A DNA stretch of 13,581 nucleotides from Burkholderiaceae bacterium (GTDB taxonomy: Bacteria; Pseudomonadota; Gammaproteobacteria; Burkholderiales; Burkholderiaceae_C). Position 1 is the stretch's first letter, and each line of letters opens with the position of its first letter. The notes under the pieces were generated by a model. The model did no database searches and was not told the DNA's origin. It was given only the letters and a program-made list of their open reading frames with translations. Of the stretch, positions 6,402-12,263 are shown piece after piece. The position numbers and the translations under genes were made by a program. The stretch is from contig JALRBF010000363.1 in assembly GCA_023262365.1 (NCBI GenBank), positions 1-13,581 on the forward strand. The letters run 5' to 3'.

Positions 6402-7598
6402 TTACCAGCCGGTCTTTACGCGTACGGCTTTGGCGCCGGACTTGCCGGTTGAGGCCACGCCAACGAACTTGCCGTTTTGCCACTGGCCCACGGTCCAGAA
6501 CTGGTCGATCACCTGGTTGTTGAACTTCCAGTTACCCAGCACCGTTTTGAAGCTGCCTTGCTTGATGTGTGCGGTCACGGCCTTGCGGTCCACGCTGCCC
6601 ACGGCTTCAATGGCCTGGGCCAGCACCTGCAAACTGGCGTACGTCACGGGGCCGGCCCAGTAGTCGCCTGCCACACCCGTGACTTGCTTGTGGCGCTCGT
6701 AGTAGCCCTTCATCTCGGCCGAGTCCACGTCAATGCCACCGGCGCCCAACACGTTCTCAGCACTTTGGCCAAATTTGCCACCGTAGGCCGGAAAACAGGT
6801 TGCCACGGCCGTGTAAAACGCCTTCACGTTAAGCCCTTCAATTTTGGCCAATTCGGTCAGACCAAAGGTGTCAGGCGGGTAAGACCACGCCACAAACGCA
6901 TCGGGCTTGGCTGCCTTGGCGCCCTTAACCACCGGGGCCAAGTCTTGCGTACCCAGCGGGTACGACTTGTCGTACACAATCTCAAGCCCAGCGGCTTTAA
7001 AGATGGGGCGTGCCGCCTCAGCCAATTCAATGCCAAACGCATCGGCCACGTTGACCATGGCCACGCGGTTGCCAATGGTGCCGTCGGCCACCATTTTTTT
7101 CAAAATGTCGGCCACCGACTGCGCAAACGCCGTGGTGGTGCCCAGTGTGAAGAACATGCTGGGGTAGCGCTTGGCAAGTTCTTTCGTTTTGTCGGTAATG
7201 GCGCTCACGGCGATTTGCGGGTAGCCATACTTGGCAAACACCGGCGCCGAGGCCAGGTTTAGCCCCGTGCCATAGGGCGCCACAATAAAGTCTGCTTTGT
7301 CTTGGGTGGCCAAGCGCTCGACCGCCTTGATGGTTTCGCCCGGGTTGGTGCGGTCATCGTATTCGATGAGTTCAATCTTCCGCTTGGAGCCGTCTTTCAT
7401 GGTCAAACCACCACGACCGTTCACATCCGAGACCCACAGCTTGATGCTGGGCCACTGCGTGACGGCAGCGCCGCCGGCCAACGGACCGGTCTTAGGCGCC
7501 ACGGCGCCGATTTTGATGGTATCGGCCTGAGCCGCAGCCAACGGCACACACACGGAAAAGGCAAGGCTTGCCAAAGATAGAGCACGACGGCGATTCAT
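6402..7598 (-). CDS. Periplasmic substrate-binding protein of HAAT ABC importer
   Basis: A 398-residue type I periplasmic binding protein (Peripla_BP_6/LivK-like). The N-terminus has MNRRR, a hydrophobic core, and a probable signal peptidase I site after AQA (residue 25), so it is exported; there is no clear lipobox. The mature protein starts DTIKIGAVAPKTGPLAGG, and includes IELIEYDDRTNPGETIKAVE and FIVAPYGTGLNLASAPV, typical of ligand-binding lobes of this family. A CTGGAG ribosome site lies about 10 bases before the ATG. It is the first gene of the operon with livHMGF, and starts next to the twin TGTATACA sites. The ligand is unknown; the operon context suggests an aromatic acid or alcohol derivative rather than leucine or valine, but family-level similarity cannot separate these. 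Confidence 0.92.
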   Translation of the reverse strand: MNRRRALSLASLAFSVCVPLAAAQADTIKIGAVAPKTGPLAGGAAVTQWPSIKLWVSDVNGRGGLTMKDGSKRKIELIEYDDRTNPGETIKAVERLATQDKADFIVAPYGTGLNLASAPVFAKYGYPQIAVSAITDKTKELAKRYPSMFFTLGTTTAFAQSVADILKKMVADGTIGNRVAMVNVADAFGIELAEAARPIFKAAGLEIVYDKSYPLGTQDLAPVVKGAKAAKPDAFVAWSYPPDTFGLTELAKIEGLNVKAFYTAVATCFPAYGGKFGQSAENVLGAGGIDVDSAEMKGYYERHKQVTGVAGDYWAGPVTYASLQVLAQAIEAVGSVDRKAVTAHIKQGSFKTVLGNWKFNNQVIDQFWTVGQWQNGKFVGVASTGKSGAKAVRVKTGW

Positions 7599-7748
7599 GG
7601 TGGTCTCCAGGAGCGTTGAAAAATTTGTTATGCGTCTAAACGACGGACGACGAGTTTAATGCAGCGGCCAACGTCGGGCAGGCATTGCAAAGGAAAGCCC
7701 TAGGTCAGCGCGGCTTATGGCACGCATGCGCCGTTGCTGCCTTGCTAG

Positions 7749-7756
7749 TGTATACA
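7749..7756. promoter_or_regulatory. Putative GntR operator, copy 1 (TGTATACA)
   Basis: A perfect 8-bp palindrome TGTATACA, identical to a second copy whose centre lies 52 bp away. It sits about 150 bp upstream of the binding-protein start and overlaps a possible minus-strand -10. GntR/FCD regulators generally bind short AT-rich palindromes of this kind in their own divergent control regions. Binding is inferred. Confidence 0.5.
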
Positions 7757-7800
7757 AACAAGCGATTTATTGCCACCAAATGGGTGATTTCTCTCTTTAA

Positions 7801-7808
7801 TGTATACA
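7801..7808. promoter_or_regulatory. Putative GntR operator, copy 2 (TGTATACA)
   Basis: Second perfect copy of TGTATACA, 33 bp upstream of the preferred gntR start and overlapping a possible plus-strand -10 (TACAAT, 7805-7810). Spacing of 52 bp to copy 1 is close to five DNA turns, placing both on the same helix face, so dimers bound at both could interact. This would give autoregulation of gntR together with control of the importer operon. Confidence 0.5.
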
Positions 7809-7841
7809 ATTTCGGTGTTTTCCCTCCCTCATCCCCCTCGC

Positions 7842-8597
7842 ATGCCGCGTCCCGAACGAACCGTCTCCCTTGCCATTCAGGTGCAAAACGCGCTGCGTGA
7901 GCGCATCTTGCAAGGTGACATGCCCGCCGGTCAGCGCCTCACCGAGCTGGCTTTGGTGAGCCACTTAGGCGCTTCGCGCACGCCGATTCGGGCCGCCTTG
8001 GCTCGGTTGGAACAAGAAGGGTTGTTGCGGCGCTTGCGCTCAGGCGGTTACGCGGTGCGTGAATTTTCGGCCGCCGACGTGGCCGACGCCATTGAACTGC
8101 GCGGCCTGCTTGAGGGCTGGGCTGCGCGCCGCGCGGCACAAAAGCGGCCACACGCCAGCAGCCTGGCGCCGGCGCGCGCCGCGCTGCAAGCCATTGACGC
8201 GGTGCTGCAATCCGAACGCCTCAACGCCCAAGCCTTTGGGCACTACGTGCAACACAACCAGGCCTTTCATGCCTGGTTGAGCGACGTGTGCGAGGCGCAA
8301 GTCATTCAACAAGAGATTCGCCGCGCCTGCTCGTTGCCGTTTGCCTCCCCTTCAGGCTTTGTGGCCACGCAAGCGGCAGTGCCGCGCGCACGGGACTTGC
8401 TCCTGGTGGCCCAAGACCAGCACTGGCAAATCCTTCGGGCCATTGAAGCCGGTGATGGCGCGCGCGCCGAGGCCCTGGCGCGCGAGCATGCACGTGTGGC
8501 CAGACGCAACCTGCAGCGCGTGGCTTCACCGGGCGGCGTCATCACCGCTGAGGCCCTGGGCAGGTTGCCCAGCGCATCCACCCCGTCAACCGCTTAG
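7842..8597 (+). CDS. GntR-family regulator, FadR/VanR-like with FCD ligand domain
   Basis: A 251-residue transcription factor. Residues 6-75 form the winged helix-turn-helix: ALRERILQGDMPAGQRL, then LVSHLGASRTPIRAALARLEQEG and GYAV. Residues about 80-225 are an all-helical FCD domain with the usual metal-binding pattern: Asp82 in DAIELRG, His143 in NQAFH, His194 in DQHWQILRAIEAGD, His216 in REHARVARRN. FCD regulators release DNA on binding an organic acid. It precedes vanA by 10 bp and diverges from the importer operon, so it is the likely local repressor, with an aromatic acid or CoA ester as inducer. Start: ATG 7842 gives the usual N-terminus; an in-frame ATG at 7800 lies against the operator and adds 14 atypical residues. 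Neither has a ribosome site. Confidence 0.85.
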   Translation: MPRPERTVSLAIQVQNALRERILQGDMPAGQRLTELALVSHLGASRTPIRAALARLEQEGLLRRLRSGGYAVREFSAADVADAIELRGLLEGWAARRAAQKRPHASSLAPARAALQAIDAVLQSERLNAQAFGHYVQHNQAFHAWLSDVCEAQVIQQEIRRACSLPFASPSGFVATQAAVPRARDLLLVAQDQHWQILRAIEAGDGARAEALAREHARVARRNLQRVASPGGVITAEALGRLPSASTPSTA

Positions 8598-8607
8598 GAG
8601 AAGGCCC

Positions 8608-9690
8608 ATGTTTATTCGCAACGCTTGGTACGTGGCCTGCACGGCCGATGCCTTACCCGCAGACCAGCCGCTGGGGCGCACCATTTGTAATCACGCCATG
8701 GTGCTGTTTCGCGGGCCGCAAGGCCAGGCCGTTGCCCTGGAGGACTTTTGCCCGCACCGCGGCACGCCCTTGTCGTTGGGCCGGGTGCAGCAAGGCGCAT
8801 TGGTGTGCGGCTACCACGGGCTGACCATGGGCTGCCAAGGCCACACGCTGCACATGCCAGGCCAGCGCCCCCAAACGTTTCCTGCCATTCGGGCGTTTCC
8901 CGTGCTTGAGCGGTACGGTTTTGTATGGGTGTGGCCGGGCCAACCCGAACAAGCAAGCCCCGATCAACTGCCGCCCTTGCCCTTTCTCGAGGCCAAGGAC
9001 TGGGCCTACGGCGGCGGTCTGTTTCATGTCAAGGCCGATTACCGGCTCATGGTGGACAACCTCATGGACTTAACCCATGAAACGTACGTTCACGCCACCA
9101 GCATCGGCCAGCCCGAAATTGACGAAACCCCGTGCCGCACCGAGGTGGTGGGCGAGCAGGTGGTGACCTCGCGCCACATGACAGGGATTCAAGCCCCAGC
9201 CTTTTGGCAGCAAGCCATGGCTGCGCACGGACTTGACCCACATGCCAAGGTCGACCGGTGGCAAATTTGCCGCTTCACGGCGCCCTCGCACGTGCACATT
9301 GACGTGGGTGTGGCCCTGCACGGCATGGGTGGTATTGACGCGCCGGCGCACCAAAAGGTGCAAGCGGTGGTGGTGGACTTCATCACGCCCGAGACCGCCA
9401 CCAGCCATTGGTACCACTGGGGCATGGCGCGCCGCTTTCAAGTGCAGGACGCGGCACTCACCGAGACCATTCGACAGGGGCAGTCCAAGATTTTTTCTGA
9501 AGACCTGGCCATTCTTGAGCGTCAACAACAAAGCCTAAGCACAAACGCAGGCCGTCGCTTGGTCACGCTCAACATTGACGCTGGTGGCGCCCGTGCCCGG
9601 CAACGCATTGCCCAGCGAGTGCAGGCCGAGGCAGAACACGCCAGCACCGAGCCACCGCCGCCGGTTCAGCCCGAATTTAGTCATGCCTAA
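8608..9690 (+). CDS. vanA: Vanillate O-demethylase-type Rieske oxygenase, alpha subunit (VanA)
   Basis: A 360-residue ring-hydroxylating-type oxygenase that uses O2 and electrons from a reductase to remove an O-methyl group as formaldehyde, e.g. vanillate to protocatechuate. The Rieske [2Fe-2S] site is Cys48-Pro-His50 and Cys67-x-x-His70. The mononuclear iron ligands are His157 and His162 in NLMDLTHETYVH, plus a likely Asp299 in IFSEDL. Features shared with VanA rather than dicamba demethylase are CPHRGTPLSLG, LTMGCQGHTLHMPGQR, ASIGQ-like TSIGQPEID and KLNIDAGG-like LNIDAGG. Start: MFIRNAWYVACT at ATG 8608, preceded by AGGAG seven bases away; a longer frame running back to 8341 is only overlap with gntR. 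The last 15 residues form a Pro-rich tail. The reductase VanB is not encoded in the window. Confidence 0.85.
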   Translation: MFIRNAWYVACTADALPADQPLGRTICNHAMVLFRGPQGQAVALEDFCPHRGTPLSLGRVQQGALVCGYHGLTMGCQGHTLHMPGQRPQTFPAIRAFPVLERYGFVWVWPGQPEQASPDQLPPLPFLEAKDWAYGGGLFHVKADYRLMVDNLMDLTHETYVHATSIGQPEIDETPCRTEVVGEQVVTSRHMTGIQAPAFWQQAMAAHGLDPHAKVDRWQICRFTAPSHVHIDVGVALHGMGGIDAPAHQKVQAVVVDFITPETATSHWYHWGMARRFQVQDAALTETIRQGQSKIFSEDLAILERQQQSLSTNAGRRLVTLNIDAGGARARQRIAQRVQAEAEHASTEPPPPVQPEFSHA

Positions 9691-10606
9691 GCCGGCTTTG
9701 CCCTGGACGCTTGGCCACGGTCGGGCATTTGCCCTGACGGTGGTGGCCTTTTTTTTCATCAGTACAGCCGGCGTGGTGACCCGCCACCTGCACACGCAAG
9801 TACCCTTTGAAATCACTTTTTGGCGCAGCGCCTTTGCCGCCGCGGCCTTGGTGTTGGCTTGGCGGGCGTTTGGCGCGCGGCAGCGGGCCGCGCCTGTGCC
9901 TTGGCGTAGCCGCATGCTGTGGGCCTCGGCGCTGTGCTGGGCCGTGATGTTCACCGCGTTCATGCTCGCACTCATGCTCACCAGCGTGGCCAACGCCCTT
10001 ATTACCCTCGCCTTGGGCCCGCTGATAACGGCCTTGGTCAGCTCGCTTGTGCTGCGCCATCGCCTGCGCTGGCGCACGTGGGGCGCCATGGGGCTGGCCG
10101 GGCTGGGCGTGACGTGGATGTTCGGCCAAGCGGTGCATCTGCAAGACCAGCAGGCCTTGGTTGGCATGGCTGTGGCGCTGGCTGTACCCTTGGCCGCCGC
10201 GCTGCAATGGAATGTGTTGCATCAGAGCCATCACGCCGCCGCAGGCGCCACGCCGCTGCTGCCCAGCGTCATGCTCGGCGCGACGTTATCGGCCGTGTTT
10301 ACGCTGCCCATGGCGTGGCCGCTACAGGCCAGCGCGCCCGACGTTGCCGCACTGGCCCTGTTGGGCATGTTTCAGCTGGCGCTGCCTTGCGCGGTGTTGG
10401 TGTGGGTGGCGCGCGTGCTCAGCCCCACCGAGTTGGGGCTGCTTGCCTTGCTCGAGCTGGTATTTGGCATTGGCCTCACGTGGCTAGGCGCCGGTGAAGC
10501 CCCCACGGCGCACGCGTGGGTAGGCGGCAGCTTGGTGCTGATTGCATTGGTGCTGCAGCAACTCGGCGCGCCCGCCCAAGTGACGCCCCAGTCCTCGCGG
10601 CCCTAG
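9683..10606 (+). CDS. EamA/DMT-superfamily membrane transporter
   Basis: A 307-residue polytopic membrane protein of the drug/metabolite transporter superfamily. About ten hydrophobic segments fall into two EamA halves (roughly residues 12-140 and 150-298). The first half has the common GVVTRHL and FWRSAFAAAALVLAW pattern, followed by ANALITLALGPLITALVSSLVL; the second ends with LSPTELGLLALLELVFG, the conserved EamA C-terminal motif. Such proteins move small metabolites, mostly outward, by proton exchange. The ATG at 9683 overlaps the vanA stop by 8 bp with no clear ribosome site, so translation is probably coupled. Location behind vanA suggests handling of an aromatic acid or pathway intermediate (inference). 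Its TAG stop overlaps the stop of the convergent aldolase-family gene. Confidence 0.85.
   Translation: MPKPALPWTLGHGRAFALTVVAFFFISTAGVVTRHLHTQVPFEITFWRSAFAAAALVLAWRAFGARQRAAPVPWRSRMLWASALCWAVMFTAFMLALMLTSVANALITLALGPLITALVSSLVLRHRLRWRTWGAMGLAGLGVTWMFGQAVHLQDQQALVGMAVALAVPLAAALQWNVLHQSHHAAAGATPLLPSVMLGATLSAVFTLPMAWPLQASAPDVAALALLGMFQLALPCAVLVWVARVLSPTELGLLALLELVFGIGLTWLGAGEAPTAHAWVGGSLVLIALVLQQLGAPAQVTPQSSRP
10603..10606. other. Shared CTAG: overlapping convergent stop codons
   Basis: The palindrome CTAG provides the TAG stop of the plus-strand transporter (10604-10606) and the TAG stop of the minus-strand aldolase-family gene (10603-10605). The two operons therefore meet with no spacer and no room for a terminator between them; their transcripts must overlap at the 3' ends unless terminated inside a coding sequence. 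Confidence 0.9.
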
Positions 10607-11391
10607 TGCTTCCAGCTGGGGTCGCGCTGGTCAATCAGGCGCATCCACGCTGGCCATTCAGGGTGGCGCACCATGGCGTTGGCTTGCGCGCTGCCGCCCT
10701 CAAACTGCTCGCGGGTGCGTCGCATGGCTTCAACCGATGGCATACGCACCTTGCCCGCGGCCATGGCGCGCAGCTGCACCTCGGCGTTGCGTATAAACGC
10801 GTGGTGCCGCACCACGGCCCACACGGCGTCGGGGCCGGCGGTAATTAGCCCGTGGTTGCGCAACACCAGGGTGTGGTTGGCGTGCCCTAGGGCTTGCACA
10901 ATTTTTGGCCCTTCACTGCCGTCGAGCACAATGCCTTCAAAGTCGTGGTAACCCACGCGCTCATAAAACTGGCAACCCTCCTGCGTCAGCGGCATCACCG
11001 CCGCGTCCACCGCACACAGGCTTTGCGACATGGCCTCGTGCGTGTGCAGCACGCAGTGCAAATCTGGGCGGGCGCGGTGAATGGTGGAGTGAATCACCAG
11101 CCCGGCTTGGTTGATCGGCCACGCCGTGGGCGAGACAATCTCGCCGTCTGGGGTGATGCGTACCAAATCACTGGCGCGAATTTCGTCGTAACGCATACCA
11201 AACGGATTGATGAGCAAATCGTCCGAATCGGGTACCCGCAAGGTGATGTGGTTGTACACCACACTGGTCCAGCCATACCAATCAACCACACGATACGCCA
11301 GCGCCAACTGCAAACGCGCCTGCCACTCGCCATCGCTCATGCCGCTTGGCGCGGCGGGTAACTCAACGTTAAAACGTGCGTCTGTTGTCAT
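10603..11391 (-). CDS. Class II aldolase/adducin-family protein
   Basis: A 262-residue protein of the class II aldolase/adducin superfamily, the cytoplasmic zinc-dependent fold of fuculose-1-phosphate aldolase. Metal-binding histidines are His116 and His118 in LHTHE, and His180 in RNHGL. Other matches to the family are YNHITLRVP (46-54), INPFGM (61-66) and QFYERVGYHDFEGI (141-154). The Glu used as general acid/base in FucA (Glu73, four residues before a conserved His) aligns to Gly97, so true aldolase chemistry is doubtful. Some members of this family are decarboxylases of aromatic diacids (e.g. dihydroxyphthalate decarboxylase), which would fit the catabolic context. It is the last gene of the ligase operon, 23 bp after the amidohydrolase. 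Family firm, reaction unknown. Confidence 0.85.
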   Translation of the reverse strand: MTTDARFNVELPAAPSGMSDGEWQARLQLALAYRVVDWYGWTSVVYNHITLRVPDSDDLLINPFGMRYDEIRASDLVRITPDGEIVSPTAWPINQAGLVIHSTIHRARPDLHCVLHTHEAMSQSLCAVDAAVMPLTQEGCQFYERVGYHDFEGIVLDGSEGPKIVQALGHANHTLVLRNHGLITAGPDAVWAVVRHHAFIRNAEVQLRAMAAGKVRMPSVEAMRRTREQFEGGSAQANAMVRHPEWPAWMRLIDQRDPSWKH

Positions 11392-11414
11392 GTGCTTTCC
11401 CAGTCAACGCGGGG

Positions 11415-12257
11415 CTACAACCCCAAAACGCGCTCGGCGTTGCCGTGCATGATTTTATCCATCACCTCGGGTTTGTAGCCCAACTCGTCCCACTCTTTAA
11501 AAATTCTGGCGTAGGGCAAACTGGGGTAGTCGCTGCCAAACATAATTTTGTCTTGTAGCCGTCCACGAATGTCCACCTTTAAGTTGCCCGGAAAGTGCTT
11601 GGGCGCCCAGCCCGACATTTCCCAATACACGTTGCCCTTGTGCAGGGCCACGGCGGTGGTCTCTTCTACCCACGGCCAGCCTGGGTGCGCCATGATGATG
11701 GGCATGTTGGGAAACGCCGCAGCCAAGCGGTCAATGTGCTTGGGGTGGGCGTGTTCGATCAACGCGCCATTGCCACCCGGCATGCCCGCGCCCATGCCGG
11801 TGGTGCCCACATCAACCATGATGGGTACGCCCATGGCGGCAATCTCTTCAAACAACGGATAGAAACGCCGGTCGCTAACCGCAAAATGCTGCATGATGGG
11901 ATGAAAGTGAAACCCCAGCATACCCAAGTCATGAATGGCATGGCGGGCTTGTTGCATGGCGATTTCGCCTTTGGCCGGCTCCACCGCCGCCCAGCACTGA
12001 ATCACCCGCTCGGGATGCCGCTGCCACATGGCGTGCACGTAGTCGTTGGTACATGGCGGCGCAGCCACCGTGGTCTCCAAGTCAAGCGCCACCAAGCAGG
12101 CCTCAACCCCCGCGTCAGTGAATTCGGCAATCACGTCTTGTTCGGATTTGCCCACCCATTCACGCTTCCAGTAGCGGGCCAACTCGGCCGGGTAAGGGCC
12201 TTGCGAATCAATCCAAGTCGTTGTGCCCGGGTAGCAATGTAAATCAATAATGCGCAT
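11415..12257 (-). CDS. ACMSD-type amidohydrolase with altered metal-binding residues
   Basis: A 280-residue amidohydrolase_2 (COG2159) TIM-barrel protein, the group containing aminocarboxymuconate-semialdehyde decarboxylase, gamma-resorcylate and 5-carboxyvanillate decarboxylases and 4-oxalomesaconate hydratase. Visible family markers are IDLHCYPG (4-11), GFHFHPIMQHF (115-125), GTTGMGAGMPGG (151-162), IIMAHPGWPWVEE (187-199) and MFGSDYPS (239-246). His191 and Asp243 of the usual metal site are present. The first-strand HxH is His7-Cys-Tyr9, and the His usually found in FHTG is Asp149. The enzyme probably decarboxylates or hydrolyses a ring or muconate-type intermediate; the substrate cannot be named. 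It starts 6 bp after the ligase stop with only a weak ribosome site (AAAGG 11 bases away), so coupling is likely. Confidence 0.85.
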   Translation of the reverse strand: MRIIDLHCYPGTTTWIDSQGPYPAELARYWKREWVGKSEQDVIAEFTDAGVEACLVALDLETTVAAPPCTNDYVHAMWQRHPERVIQCWAAVEPAKGEIAMQQARHAIHDLGMLGFHFHPIMQHFAVSDRRFYPLFEEIAAMGVPIMVDVGTTGMGAGMPGGNGALIEHAHPKHIDRLAAAFPNMPIIMAHPGWPWVEETTAVALHKGNVYWEMSGWAPKHFPGNLKVDIRGRLQDKIMFGSDYPSLPYARIFKEWDELGYKPEVMDKIMHGNAERVLGL

Positions 12258-12263
12258 CGTGGT

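Larger units (their letters stand above)
7599..7841. promoter_or_regulatory. Divergent control region between importer operon and gntR
   Basis: The only gene-free stretch of note. It should hold the promoters for both the minus-strand importer/dehydrogenase operon and the plus-strand gntR-vanA-eamA operon. It contains two identical palindromes (7749-7756 and 7801-7808). On the plus strand TACAAT (7805-7810) is a plausible -10, overlapping the second palindrome, but no good -35 stands at the right distance. On the minus strand TATACA within the first palindrome could serve as -10, with TTGGTG 19 bases upstream as a weak -35. If so, the importer mRNA leader is about 145 bases. A weak 5-bp inverted repeat (TAAAC/GTTTA) near 7637-7658 is too short to call. 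Confidence 0.45.

Noticed and set aside
6477..7262. Open frame of 261 codons on the plus strand opposite the binding-protein gene
   Set aside because: His/Gly/Arg-rich translation without family resemblance; the minus-strand frame has a signal peptide and a clear binding-protein fold.
8341..8607. N-terminal extension of the vanA frame
   Set aside because: It overlaps the gntR 3' half in another frame; VanA family proteins begin at the MFxxNAWYVAC sequence, and AGGAG precedes that ATG at 8608.
9575..9682. N-terminal extension of the EamA transporter frame
   Set aside because: Hydrophilic Pro/Arg-rich residues inside vanA in another frame; the ATG at 9683 gives the normal EamA start.
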